Shown here: piece by piece, positions 46,521 to 58,584 of the stretch
Layout of the letters: every line of letters begins with the position of its first letter
Numbering within the stretch: the first letter of the stretch is position 1
Origin: Phocoena phocoena
Taxonomy: Eukaryota > Chordata > Mammalia > Artiodactyla > Phocoenidae
Direction: 5' to 3'
NCBI RefSeq assembly: GCF_963924675.1
Contig: NC_089221.1
Location: 141,402,263-141,466,262, forward strand
DNA: 64,000 nucleotides
Notes under the pieces: model-generated
What the model was told of the DNA's origin: nothing
What the model saw: the letters and a program-made list of their open reading frames with translations, nothing else
The model's database searches: none
Made by a program: the position numbers and the translations under genes

Positions 46521-48359
46521 AGTGTATTTTTGATACAAGTGACAGTTTCTCAGTTCAGTAATTTGTTACTACTCATTGTCTGTTTCTATTTTATTCAGGT
46601 GCTTGCAATTATTTTTTATATCCTATGTACAAAAATTATGAAGTATTTGTAATCAACATATCACTGATGACAAAGGTACAAACAGTTAAAGTTGCAAACA
46701 GACATTCAGCTAATAATTTCTTCACTAGATCTTGGAGCTAGAGAGTTTACTTGGCTTTCATCTCCTGCCTTTAAAAGATTTGATGTTATGGACTCCCATC
46801 CCTAAAGATGTTACATCATATGCTCAGTATCAAAAAGCTAGTAAAGTGATAAGAACTTCGTTTTAGTTCCAGGCAGCATTGCACTACCTCATGCTTTAAA
46901 ACAAAAACAAGGAAAAACAATAAAAAGCATTACACTTTGTTTTCTTCTAATAGCAGAGCTAACAAGTAAAATTTCACTTTTACCAAAAGCCTTTAAAAAT
47001 TAACAGGAAGCGTGTATGAAATTTAATGACTGATTGAACCATAATATATTATTCATGTAATGTTGGAACCATACATCATTCACCTGGATATAAGAAAAAA
47101 AAAATCTTTCTTTGCAGAATTATTTGAGAGAGCATTATGTGGAAGGAATCATTGGTCCCACTCCATACAATATTCCTTATCTCATTTTATGTCTGTGATG
47201 AATTTTAAGTAAATACTTAACTAGTTTTTACAGCTGTTATTATATAAAAGTTCACAAAGAAAAGAGAGGAAAAAAGCACAAAATTATAAAGAATTAAGAT
47301 AAGTTACTCAGATTATTATGGAAGGAAAATAATGTGCCATCAGAAAAACAAGTAAGAGTGGTACAATTCTCAAGAAATCTATATTCCGTTTCTAATTTTA
47401 CCTCTGAATGATGCTCTGACTTTTGAAAAGTTTCTTGGCTAACTTTTGACTGTTAACTGAGAAAATTCTCCTTGAAATGGTAAATAATAGTTGCCACCTA
47501 GTAGGTGCTAAATACTGTAGCGCTAAGATTGCTACTGGTAAATATCTTTAGTTTCTCATTATTGTCTTTGGGTTATCTTCAGAGCACTATATATATATAT
47601 ATAGATGATTAAGCAAACAAAGTAGAAATATCCCTGTAGGCAAATGTAAATTATAGACAAAAATCCTTCTTACAAAGAGTGGGAACACAATTGGTCATAT
47701 TCCTGCTACCAATCTGAACACAGTATTTCAATATGAGAAAGCTACCTGGATATATAGCCAATAATTTCTTTTTTGAGATGGCCAATGTATGAGCTTTTTA
47801 TTATTTAAAATTTTAAATGTTGTTTCTTTTTTTTTAATGTTATTTCTTATACAAAGTGTTCTCTTTTTTATTTATCCCCGATATATCTTTGTGAAGCAGT
47901 GATGACATTATTATAAATATTCATCATTACACCTTCAAAATAATTACTCTGAAAAACAGTTCCAATAGCTTTTTGAAGAAACACTTCCTCTTTTAAACCT
48001 AACCCAGTTATGATTATCTTTCCACAAGTAGCCCCCTTTCTCACCTTCATTGCAAGCAGGACTTGAAAAAACTATGGACCAGATTCAATTCCAAAATGCA
48101 TTAAGAAGTAATGAATATTTTACTGAAGTATCAACGGGAGATGTAGCCATGAGATAAAACTTCCTAAAATTCTCTTTAAAACTCTATATTCTCCACTTGC
48201 CACCCAGAACTCCTTTGCCACTAAAACCATCTCATTTCCTACCTCCCATCTCCCTACCTGGTGTAGAGGGTGGGTGCAGGAACAGGCAGTAGGAGGTGGG
48301 AGAAACTCTCAGCTTCATGCACCTGATGAAATTACTCCACAGAGGGAGAGAATTTGAAG
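46521..48359. other. Single-copy AT-rich sequence
   Basis: No gene is recognised over 1.8 kb. A short TA run lies at 47587-47603, and T-rich patches near 47824-47835. Confidence 0.5.
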
Positions 48360-48600
48360 TTCTGTAAACTGAGTCTTATGATGATATGGACATGGGTTCA
48401 AAGCCCAGTCCTGGGATTTACCAGTAGTAGTACATTTGGAAAGTTTTTAATAACTGTGAGTCCCTCTCTTTTTATTTTCCAAGTTGTAAAAGTGGAATTT
48501 AATTTCTTACCTCATAAAACCTCTGTGAGGATTAGATGATATGAGGTAGTAAAAATATGCAGCATATGCTAGACCTTTAATAAAAGTTAGCTTCTTTCCC
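48360..48600 (+). mobile_element. MIR SINE
   Basis: Sense MIR: 'gacatgggttcaaagcccagtcctgggatttacc', 'gtgagtccctctctt', 'tacctcataaaacctctgtgaggattagatgatatgaggta', and a tail 'ctagacctttaataaaagttagct'. Confidence 0.8.
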
Positions 48601-49149
48601 TATTTAGACGTTAGTGAGCAGACTTCTTTGCTTATATCCTGAGGATACTGGATTCCTAATGCTTCTTGAGAATTTTGTTGAGCTCCTTTTTCTGTTCCAC
48701 TCTGGTCCCAGTGAGTAAACCTCTTACTCTGTGTCCAGATGTCTCAGTGAGCACTGACTGCATATAATACTCCAACACAAATACAAAAAGTGTATTCCAT
48801 ACCCTGTGGAGCCAGGCTAATGTTTAAGAGCCTTAGCACAATGAAAATGATTTTTTAAAAAGAATTTGACAATTCTAATCTATTGAGTTAAGTGACTGTA
48901 ATTCACTAGTCATTCTGCAGAGGGTTTGGGGGTCTGCCAACAGCAAAGTTAGTGGTTTTGATGTTACAATTTTATTTTGTTAGTTACAAAATACAAGATA
49001 AAGTTTAATGCAAGGGGCTCATCATGACCTTGTCCTTTCTTTTGCTCTTATACTTCTTATAGTGGACATCTACTCTTTTTGTTTGTTTTATTTTGTTTTT
49101 TGTTGCTACCATTCATTCCCACTTATTTTTATCAAAGCTCCTTCCCAAC
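48601..49149. other. Single-copy sequence
   Basis: Nothing is recognised. Confidence 0.5.
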
Positions 49150-49620
49150 TCTTACTCCATACAAATTGAGAGTTATGAATCCTACCTGTGTCTCCAGGAG
49201 TGGTATTCTGCTTAGGGCTGGCCGTTCAGACAATTACGTTACAGAAGCCATTGATTCAGGGATAGCACGTGATCCAAGAAGAGCAAATGCAACAGTTGTA
49301 CAGATAGGAGAGAAGAAACAGCCTGTGGCATCTGGCTTCCTTTCCTTAGCATAATGCTTTATTCATGCTATGGAGCCTGAGGTGATAATAGGCTGGAGAT
49401 GGAAGGGCAACTCTGTTGCTATGGAATGAAGACAGAGGAAACAAAGTTAAACAATGAAAGAAAGTAAAATTCCACCCCAGTGACATTGCTTGAAGTTCTG
49501 GCTCAAGCTGTACATGAGGCTGCCATTTGACATTTATCTGAGCCAATAAATTCCTCTTTGTTTTTCTTTAAGCCAATTTTAATTAAATTTCTATAACCCA
49601 CAATATAAACATTCTTAAGT
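49150..49620 (+). mobile_element. Unassigned ancient interspersed repeat (tentative)
   Basis: The end 'atctgagccaataaattcctctttgtttttctttaagccaatttt' is a phrase I associate with an old mammalian LTR or DNA repeat, but I cannot name it. The upstream reading frame (49079-49354) has no domain. Confidence 0.4.
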
Positions 49621-50630
49621 GATATTTCCTTCTATTTTTTTTTCTTTTTTAGTGAATAGTGATTTCCCACTCATTCTTTTATGCTCTGTTTTGTTTTCTC
49701 CCCCTCCTTTCCCTTTGTGTACCATTTCCCTCCCTCTTTGTTACTTCACATGAACAAATAGCCCCACATGAACAAAAATTCTTAAAATTATTTATTATGA
49801 TGTCTTTCTTTACTTGAAGTGTTACTTGCCTTTTGTATCTGATGTCCCTTCAAGGCCTTTAATTAATTTTTATCATGCTTCTTAAAGGACCTAGCATGGT
49901 ACCATACACCCCCTATGTACTCAGAGTATTAATTGGAAATAATGATAATGATCAACCTCATGAAACATTTTAAACTCTGTCCTTGTTCACCTGGCAAGCT
50001 GTGAACATGGAAGATGGGCAGAGAACGATTCACTAGGAAGCAGAATTAATGAACAGGGACAATGTCTAATTCTATATATTTTTAATCATGTCTATTACAG
50101 TTAGCACTCAATTTAAATTAATAACCTTAAGAGCAGAGTTGGTAGTTCCCTTATAAGTCAATGTGTTCTGTCCTAATAGGCAATGAATCATTAGGTCACG
50201 ACAGTCATATTTTTATTTGTTCTTTTTCCTTCTTTCAGCTTTTCCATAGAAATGCTGAAGAATTCTTTTAAAATACTTTAGAATAATCACCATTTTCCCA
50301 TTCCTTCATGTCTTTAAAAAGCAGATCACATACTGGATTCTCTTCTAGGGCATTTCTTAAGGATTTATAAAGCCATTTTCATATAACCTTGACTAACCAT
50401 CCTCATTTTTATTCTGAGAGACTTCTCACCTCTCTGAGTTGCTATTTCACTTGCAGAACTGTGAGCTGGGAAGAACCCGACATGGTGAAAACAAACGTGC
50501 ACATTCTGGACATGGCATACAGACCTTTCCAGGATCAGTCTGATGGCTCAGAGTGGGGATCAACTAAATCCTTTGTTTTTCCCTTTTCTCTTCCAGTCTT
50601 TGGCAATGTGTATAAACACACATGAGGGTT
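49621..50630. other. Single-copy sequence
   Basis: No gene is recognised. A pyrimidine-rich stretch lies at 49627-49740. Confidence 0.5.
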
Positions 50631-50867
50631 AAAAGTAATTACAGAGGGCTTCCCTGGTGGCGCAGTGGTTGAGAATCCGCCTGCCGATGCAGGGGACATG
50701 GGTTCGTGCCCCGGTCCGGGAAGATCCCACATGCCGCGGAGCGGCTGGGCCCGTGAGCCATGGCCGCTGAGCCTGCGCGTCCGGAGCCTGTGCTCCGCAA
50801 AGGGAGAGGCCACAACAGTGAGAGGCCCGTGTACCGTAAAACAAACAAACAAAAAGTAATTACAGAG
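50631..50867 (+). mobile_element. Cetacean CHR-type SINE with AAAC tail
   Basis: The element starts GGCTTCCCTGGTGGCGCAG near 50647 and ends in an ACAAACAAACAA tail. A perfect 16-bp duplication, AAAAGTAATTACAGAG, lies at 50631-50646 and 50852-50867. Confidence 0.97.
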
Positions 50868-51152
50868 CTTGCCTTCTCTTTCAGTGGCTTGTCACCAGGA
50901 GATCAGGGGAGATTATATATATTCTTTGGATGTTCTTAAATTCTACTTTGGATGTTAATTTTCCACACCCCTTTTCCCTGGGCCAGTTCCACTGATGCAA
51001 ACTACTCAGTATAATTAAGACTTCTTCTCCACTATATGACAAATTTATGCTTGTTTAAAAAAAAATCATATAGATACATATATGGATAGAAAAAGACTGG
51101 AATGAAATATGCCAAATAATATATTTGGTTTCTCAGAATGCTAAGCTGGGTG
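50868..51152. other. Single-copy sequence
   Basis: Nothing is recognised. Confidence 0.5.
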
Positions 51153-51467
51153 ATAGTTTGTTTTTTGTTTTTTTAATAAATTTATTTTTGGCTGCGTTTG
51201 GTCTTCTTTGCTGCTTGTGGGCTTTCTGTAGTTGCAGCGAGCAGGGGCTACTCTTCATTGTGGTGTGTGGGCTTCTCATTGCGGTGGCTTCTCTTGTTGC
51301 AGAGCATGGGCTCTAGACGTGCGGGCTTCAGTAGTTGTGGCACATAGGCTTAGTTGCTCTGTGGCATGTGGGATCTTCCTGGACCAGGGCTCGAACCCAT
51401 GTCCCCTGCATTGGCAGGCGGCTTCTTAACCACTGCACCACCAGGGAAGCCCAATAGTTAATTTTTT
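51153..51467 (-). mobile_element. CHR-type tRNA-derived SINE, longer older form
   Basis: On the minus strand it begins GGGCTTCCCTGGTGGTGCAG and carries an extended body of about 285 bp with 'cacaactactgaagcc' and 'agccgcaatgagaagcc'-type phrases. Its A-rich tail is the T-rich start on plus. The flanking duplication is ATAGTTTGTTTTTT at 51153-51166 and ATAGTTAATTTTTT at 51454-51467 (two mismatches), consistent with greater age. Confidence 0.9.
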
Positions 51468-53610
51468 AAATTTTACTTTCTACTTTTCTACATGTCTACA
51501 TTTAATAAACTTATGTTAGTTTTTCATAATAATCAAATAATAAGTAAAAAGAAAACATTTTTCATTCTAATTCCCTGATATTTTTTCTTTTGTGTCCAAA
51601 GATTTCTAAGTGATCATGCCCATCACATTGTATACAGACAGTTTCCCTGAATTAACTACAAGAGTAGTTCAGAGAAAGATTATTCAGTTTAAAATCGTAA
51701 TTTCATTGCTGCCTGCTAAGGCTATGGCATAATTTTTCTTTAGTTAAATAACATTTTCTTCTTATCAAATGTAGTTGGTGGGCTATTTGTTTCTGTAGAA
51801 TAGGCATTGGACATGGCATAAAAAGAGTAAGGCATAGAAACACAGTAAGAATTTTGGAGTGTCTAGGAGCTTCCTAAAAGTGAATGGATGTGAGTGCACT
51901 TCCCTAGGAGGCTGAGAAGTGGAAGATGGGCAAGAGAAGGTCTGAGATTTCCTAAGGAAATGTGGAATAGAGACTCCACCCACTTTCTTCTTAGTTGAAA
52001 TGCACTAAGGAGAAAATAGCATAAGATCTTTGTCTATTAAGAAGATGGGGAAAAGTAAAAGTAGAATTCAAATGAACTGATTCCTTGTTCAATTTCTTTT
52101 TTAAAAAATAAGTAGGTAGGTACTTCCTCTCTGCAGTGAATTTTAAAATGTATAATTCAATACAAGCTAATTAACATGCAGAGAGGCATGATATAAAATT
52201 GATTTATATATACATATATTATGTCTTTAAACTGCTTTGCTAAGGTGAGTGTTCTAGTGAATCTTGTGCTTGCTGAAGACAGTTGAAGTCTTGACTGGTG
52301 CTGGGATAAGGCTCATTTAGGTTCACCAATGTGATATGATAGAATATTTTATAATTTTGCTTTTTTGAACAATTTTTGTTGGTTAATAATGCTACCCACA
52401 GAAGAAGATATAACATGATGAAAAATCCCTGAAAACTCTGTATTCAAAAAGCAAACATATGAATCTTGTTTGAAGGTTTTTTAACCTTTGACATTTATAA
52501 CGGATTTGATAAAGTTGTTTGCTTTTCTTTTTTCAGCTATAAGGGAAAATGACTCCCAGCTTCATGGTTCCAGAAAATGGAATCTAAGCCAATGAAATTA
52601 AGAAAGCTCTATATAGGATAGTAATATATTATGGCAAGGCTATCTGAAAAAGAGCCTTTTCATTTACAGTAAGATGTATTGACACTCTACTTTAATCCTT
52701 GGGATACACATACAAAGTCACTGTAAGACGCTTTGGGCATATGTAAGGCTAACTCTTATGTTTTTAAGTTCTTGTTACTACAGTAATGAACTTCAAATAC
52801 ATCAGATAGAAAAGATCAGTCACGAGCTTACACACTTAGAAGTATCTCTGCTAGGAGCGCAGACTGGACTTGTAGGGATACTTTATTACTGGTCTGTAGG
52901 GGGAATCTCCTCTGAAATAGGATGAAATGTTAGACTCTTCTTTCTTTTATGTATTAAGGTAAAGGAACAATTTTAGTGAACTATGTAGTAAGTGACTATT
53001 CCCTACTGGTCACAGAAATTTAAACATTCCTGTGCCAGTGGTCTTGGCCGCTTTGAACTTTTAGTTTCTTGAAAATTGATGCATTCACACATTATGCCAT
53101 TAAACAATTTTGTTTACCTTGCTCCTGAGATAAAAAGAACAGCCCCGTATTATACAAAATGCCTTCAAATGGAGTAGTAGTAGCAAGAAGAGCTATTACT
53201 ATTCGGGACTGTTCTGGAGTTTTTTGTTTTTGTTTTTCTCTGAAAAATACATCAATGATTAATTATGTGTTAATTTTCATCGTATTAAGACAACAATCAG
53301 ATCACTCAAAGTACCTACTATACACAGCACTGATTCTGTTGTAGGAGAAGGAAAAACACCTTCCTTTGTGATACAGTGCATTTTACTTTACGAATATTGT
53401 TAGCAAAGAATGAAAAACAGGAAAAAGAATAAAACTTCCATTTGAGCTTTTAAAGGATTTCTGAGCCCCACTTCTTTTTTTTTTTTTTCCTGATGCATCA
53501 ATCAGGAAATGTGATTATAATTCAGAAAGAATTATTCACTCAACTGTATACACAAGTAAGAGGTTTGACTGGGCTACTGGCTTTGAGGTTCAAGTGGCAT
53601 TTACAAAATC
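51468..53610. other. Single-copy sequence
   Basis: More than 2 kb has no recognised repeat or exon. A T-rich run lies near 53474-53487. Short reading frames have no family motif. Confidence 0.5.
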
Positions 53611-53849
53611 AAAATCACAAGACAGGGCTTCCCTGGTGGCGCAGTGGTTGAGAGTCCGCCTGCTGATGCAGGGGACACGGGTTCGTGCCCCGGTCTGGGA
53701 AGATCCCACATGCTGTGGAGCTGCTGGGCCCGTGAGCCGTGGCCGCTGAGCCTGTGCGTCCGGAGCCTGTGCTCCGCAACAGAAGAGGCCACAACAGTGA
53801 GAGGCCCGCGTACCACAAAAAAAAAAAAAAAAAAAAAATCACAAGACAG
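53611..53849 (+). mobile_element. Cetacean CHR-type tRNA-derived SINE
   Basis: The element starts GGGCTTCCCTGGTGGCGCAG at 53625 with a long A tail. A perfect duplication, AAAATCACAAGACAG, lies at 53611-53625 and 53835-53849. Confidence 0.97.
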
Positions 53850-54654
53850 AACAAGGTTACCATTACGGAGGCACTGAGACTCAGACAAGTGCCCTTGGGG
53901 AGTTAATATGGTTAAGGTTATCCATGTTAAGCAACATCTTATAGAACATTCTATCTTGAGTATTACTTCTATTTACAAGAATGGGCTAATTCATTTATGT
54001 CAAATGTAGCTTTTGGGTATTCAGTTTTTTTTAATGTCACCAAAATTATCTCAGAGGAGCAGCTCTGATGGGTCAATCATTGCAGATGGTAAATGCTTTG
54101 TTAATTATACAGAAATTTAGAAACAATTGTAGAATGTCTTGCCTCAGGAGAAATTTCTCTCTTCCTGTTTGAGAGCCGTTTCTCCCAACCGAATTAATTT
54201 TGTGTTTGTGAACAGATAAGAATCTCAGCCACGTGGTAGAAATAACTCCTTGCTCCTTGCTCAAATACGCAAGTGTAAATAAGCAAAGGATATCACAAAT
54301 AAACAATGCCATTCTTTTTAAATAATGCAGTCTGTGTAATTAGGAGTATGCAATTACAACAGTGTACAGCTCTCAGTGTAACAATTAGGTTTTCAGTAAA
54401 ATGTAATTTGTTCCAATGTAAATGTTTTTCCTCAATTCAGAAGATTCCCTTGAGTTGTTTCAATAAGCGTATTTCTGCAAAGACATGCAGTAGTGCACTA
54501 TGTTCCAATATACAAATCAAAGAGGACAACTATATTATAATAAGCTACTGAAATTTTTGAAGTATGGGTTACCAGTGTTGTTTTGAGATAGGAAAGTAGG
54601 GGCGATCACTTTCTGGGAACTGTTGACATACAAGAATGTCTATGCGGTAGATAT
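53850..54654. other. Single-copy sequence, candidate conserved noncoding block
   Basis: The segment 54070-54560 is free of recognisable repeats and rich in homeobox- and SOX-type cores (TTAATTAT, CAATTAG, AACAATTAG, ACAAT). No exon structure is seen. The regulatory role is only an inference. Confidence 0.4.
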
Positions 54655-54748
54655 AAAATATAGATGATAAAATTACTATATATATAAAAATTATTATATA
54701 TATATATACTATATATATATAATTAGTATATATATGTGTATATATATT
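54655..54748. repeat. TA-rich microsatellite region
   Basis: Imperfect alternating TA with AATT and TGTG interruptions, leading directly into the hairpin below. Confidence 0.9.
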
Positions 54749-54811
54749 CCTTCTTATGGAAGTCACAGGTATGTATATATACCTCTTTGTGATGTGACTT
54801 CCATAAAAAGG
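54749..54811. repeat. Near-perfect hairpin (inverted repeat)
   Basis: TTATGGAAGTCACA at 54754-54767 is exactly complementary to TGTGACTTCCATAA at 54793-54806. After one mismatch, CCTT at 54749-54752 pairs with AAGG at 54808-54811. Inside, GGTAT (54768-54772) can pair with ATACC (54779-54783). The result is a foldback of about 63 nt with an 18-of-19 bp outer stem. Confidence 0.9.
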
Positions 54812-55215
54812 TAGAGTCTTGAATCTGGGCTGGCCTTGTAACTTGCTCTGACCACTCTGGTGTAAATGATGGTATTTGACTTTTGAGGCTAGGTTTTAAG
54901 AGACCTTGGAATGTGGTCCTGAGGTCGCCATGCAAAGAAGCTAGACTAGCTTATGGAGGAGGAGAAGCAGGTGGAGAAGAGGCCCCCAGTGACAGCCCAC
55001 AGCAACTGGCGAACATGTGAATGAGGTCTCTTGGGTCTTCTAGCCTCACTGACCCCTAGCTGAATCCTGGGAGCTGAGTAAGCTCAGGTGAAATATGCAG
55101 GTGAACTGTCCAGTCAACAAATAGAATTGAGAGAAGTAGCTAATTATTGTTGTTTTAGCTTCTAAATTCTATAGTGGTTCTATGCAGCAAGGCCAATTGA
55201 AATAGTTGAGTTTTC
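54812..55215 (+). mobile_element. Old MaLR-type LTR (tentative MLT1)
   Basis: 'cttgtaacttgctctgaccactctgg', 'agaggcccccagtgacagcc' and 'gttgttttagcttctaaattctatagtgg ... gcagcaaggc' follow the pattern of an MLT1-like LTR with the usual 'ttgttttaagccactaagtt' end. The family level is uncertain. Confidence 0.55.
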
Positions 55216-55739
55216 TCTTATCACAGTGTTTGGTGCCACTGTTTAACTGACTTTGTTTTCCCAGTCAGTTAGGAACTTATAAAGTTTACATACGGAATTG
55301 TGAAACACCATCACATTTTTAGTAGAAAGAAAAATGACTGAGAAAAACAGAACCTTAGTACAGTAACATTCAAAGTAAATTAGAGACTAGAGATCATCTA
55401 GTTCAACAGATTGAAAAGCGTACTTTTCGGATTACTAAACCAGGGAAAATGAAGATATTCTTTAGGGCTATTCCAGTGGGTATGATGGAGGAAGATGGTC
55501 TGGATTTCTCATGCCAGGTTCAGCCATACCAGCTCTATTTTTATTTGTTGTATTCCCATGTGCAGAAGTAATTCTCTGAGATAAAAAATGTAAAACCACT
55601 GCAGTCCAGCTCTCAGACTTTCCAGAGGAACACGTTAAGGCCCAGAAAGAAGACGTAATCAGTGTGAAAGTTTACCCTCAGTATGACACAATACTTCATC
55701 ATAATGATGTTAATTTGTTTGTTTCACACAAGTGGTAGC
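55216..55739. other. Single-copy sequence
   Basis: Nothing is recognised. Confidence 0.5.
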
Positions 55740-56210
55740 TAAGTGTGAAACCCCTCACTGATTTGGCTTCTATCTACTTCTCTAGCATTCTTTCTGTCTC
55801 AGTCTCATGGGTCATCAGACTCCTACCTTGAAACTTTCTTTCCCCTAACTCAATCATGGAGCTCTAATACCACGTACAAGTTTCTTTCTCCCCATCTCCC
55901 TGTCTTAGAACGTGGTGTATTGCTCCATTCTGCCTGAATCATCTCTATTAGGAAACCTTCTCGGTATCGCCCCTTCCTCGTCAACCCAGGCTGTGTTGGG
56001 TGTCCTCTTTAATATTTCAATTGCCTCGTCTTTCTTTGCATCACAAATATGAAGGCTTACAGGTTGTAGTAAACTTGTGTTTGCTTTTCTTGTACTAAAG
56101 ACTGAAAGACTCTGAGGGCAAGAAGCATGACAAATGTTTGGTATCCCCAGGGCCTGGCATAAACAGAAGGCATGCACCAAATATGTGTGGAGTGAAGGGA
56201 CAGATGAATG
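55740..56210 (+). mobile_element. L2 LINE 3'-end fragment
   Basis: Sense L2 phrases: 'cctcactgatttggcttctatc', 'ctctgagggcaagaagcatgac', 'tatccccagggcctggcataaacagaaggcatgcacc'. The minus-strand frame at 55905-56264 is spurious. Confidence 0.72.
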
Positions 56211-56554
56211 AATCAATGAAATTTCTAAGTGAATGAGGGGTTTCTCTTTCACCAAAAGCATCAAATGAAAGATGAACTACACGCTAGTAATGTTAATGTT
56301 GGGATTAAAAGGGAAGTGGGAGAGAGATTGTGAAGGGCCTTTTATATCACGTGTAATAGGAGGACTAGAGAAGATTTTAAGCAGGGGAGGATACAAAAAA
56401 GTACCTTTAGAAAGATCTTTCTGGCTGATCTGTGGAATTGTAATTTCTTAACATGCAAAATTAGAAATAAAGAGATCACTTAGGAAGCAGGAAACTTTCA
56501 GTCATTTTGCATAGTTTCACCAATTAAAAAAAGTGAGAAGTAAAAGAAAAGTGA
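56211..56554. other. Unassigned, possible old repeat debris
   Basis: 'gattttaagcaggggaggatac' and 'agaaagatctttctggctgatctgtggaat' are phrases of an ancient dispersed repeat that I cannot name. No gene is seen. Confidence 0.4.
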
Positions 56555-56730
56555 GATTTGGAAGCAGAAGCCCTGAGTTTAAATCCTGACATAGGGTATG
56601 GCTTCTACCATACACCCTAGGCCCATTATGTATTTTCTGAGATCCTCAGTGTTTTCACTTGTGAAATGAACATTATAATTCAAGCTTAACAGGAATAAAA
56701 AGATTAAATGGGGGAAACATGGTGGGGTAT
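56555..56730 (+). mobile_element. MIR SINE fragment
   Basis: Sense MIR: 'ggaagcagaagccctgagtttaaatcctgac', 'cctcagtgttttcacttgtgaaatgaac', 'aataaaaagattaaatgg'. Confidence 0.7.
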
Positions 56731-56999
56731 TGTAAACTATAATGCATTAACTAAATATGAGTTATATGATTGAAACCGATAATTTTCATTTTAAGCTGCT
56801 ATAGTGACATCTGTTTAACCCCCAAATCCTATGAATTTAAGTTTTATATTTAGCATTACAGAGACTCTACTAACATATATCTGATTGGTTCTCACTACAC
56901 TACAACACTAAACTGGAAAAGCACACAATAAATGGAAAATATCCCAGTAAGAGGAAAAATCCTTGAAATCAGTTATCATGTTTATTTGAAAACTATTTG
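56731..56999. other. Single-copy sequence
   Basis: Nothing is recognised. Confidence 0.5.
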
Positions 57000-57540
57000 T
57001 TCCAGTTGTCTATTGCCATGTGCAAATCACTCCAAAATTTAGTGTCATAAAAAACAACTAATTATGCTCATGGATTCTGTGCGTCAGGGGTTTGGACAAG
57101 ATGCAGTGAGAATGGTTTGTCTTTGCCATATGATGCCTGAGACTTCAGCTGGGGAGATTCAGATGACTGAAGGCTAGAATTATGGGGAGGTATTCAAACT
57201 CACATTTCTGAGGCTTGGACTGGGAAGATTGAAAGGCTGCGCACAGCTGGGCCTATTGGCAGCCTTCATGGAGCCTCTCCATATGCCCTGGGCTTCTCTC
57301 ACTATGGCCATCTTGAGGTAGTCAAACTTCTTACTTGCAACAAGAACAGGTGTTCTCACAAACAAAACAGCAGGTGCATGGACATTTGTCACTTAGCCTC
57401 AGAAATTACATAGGGTCACTGCCACTGTACCATATTGATCAAAGCAGACCCAGGGCAATCGAGAGATTCAAGGAGAGGAGAAAAAGACCTCACTTTTAAT
57501 GGGAGGCATTCATGGACATGTTTTAAAATCTCCACACTGT
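57000..57540 (-). mobile_element. Unassigned old LTR or DNA repeat
   Basis: The opening 'ccagttgtctattgccatgtgcaaatcactccaaaatttagtgtcataaaa' is a common ancient mammalian repeat edge ('tattgctgtgtaacaaatta...' type). The rest of the 540 bp follows the same element. Strand and family are inferred. Confidence 0.5.
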
Positions 57541-57819
57541 TTCACAGATGGAACTTAAGAGGTGAATTTTTTAAGTAAAATATATGCTGATCAAACCACA
57601 TATTATCCACATGAAAGTCATTGAAAAGAAAATAAGGATTTCCTTTGAACTTTAGTTTTTGTTTTTCTGATGAATTTTTCCCAGTGTTCCTCAATAAAAT
57701 TGAGGTAGAGCGAAAAATGTAGTCCCCTGCAACACTGAGTAGGTCTGATCTTGCAAATTTATGTAAATTTTATTTTATAGTAATAATAATGCTTTCAATA
57801 ATGATTGAGATAATTACAG
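57541..57819. other. Single-copy sequence
   Basis: Nothing is recognised. Confidence 0.5.
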
Positions 57820-57970
57820 GTATTATTAAATAACAACAGTTCAAAGTGGTATACAAATCCATTTACATATATTACAAGCTCACAACTTTAAGATGTACAT
57901 ACTCATTGTACCCATTTTAGAAATAAACTAATGAGGTTAGATGTTAAGAAATTTTTCCAACTTTTCTGTG
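57820..57970 (-). mobile_element. MIR SINE fragment
   Basis: Diverged reverse MIR: 'ttacatatattacaagctcacaac', 'tacccattttagaaataaactaatgaggttagatgttaagaaattt'. Confidence 0.6.
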
Positions 57971-58584
57971 TAATAAATAAAAATTTTAAATAATAGGTAA
58001 TAAAATTTTAAATATCATTTTATAAACTTCAAAAAATGCATATTAAAAAGCAAAACAATAAACCCTCTTTAAACTAAAGTTAGAGCCACATGCACAGGGA
58101 ATGTGAAAGTTCCTGGTAGAGGCAGCTAAACCAGACTGAAGAAATAAGAAGTTCCCTAGAGGGAATGGCATCTGAACTTAACCTTAAAAAGTAAGTAGTA
58201 TTCATCTGGACAGCAGAGTAGACCATTCTGGTTTAAGAATGTAAATTAAGGGAGTGGTGAGAGACCTTGCTGGAGAGGTAGGCAAGAGTTAAATAACCAA
58301 GGAACTTAACTTGTCACATTATATGTATTAGCTTTTATTTTCTAGTTAATGGGTGTAGTGCCCAAACATGGTAGTTTGTCTTGGACATCCTAGTCTGCCT
58401 ATTGTTCCAGAACAATTAGTAACTGTGCCCCTTTCACTCACAAAATGTTCTAATTTCCTGTGGAAACAGAAGAATGGTGTGGCCCCTCTACCAGTCATCA
58501 ATATTCTTTACAAAGAGGAAAGACATTTTTGACTTATGATTTAGAGAGATGATTCGCAAGGCCCTGGAAAGAGTGAAATTGATC
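57971..58584. other. Mostly single-copy sequence
   Basis: No gene is seen. The segment 58090-58300 may be the same unnamed old repeat as near 19.0 kb ('ggcatctgaacttaaccttaaaa'). Confidence 0.4.

Noticed and set aside
1684..53840. tRNA genes suggested by A-box and B-box motifs
   Set aside because: The motifs belong to tRNA-derived SINEs. No cloverleaf with an anticodon arm is preserved.
55905..56264. A 119-codon minus-strand frame
   Set aside because: It is antisense to an L2 3' end and has no domain.
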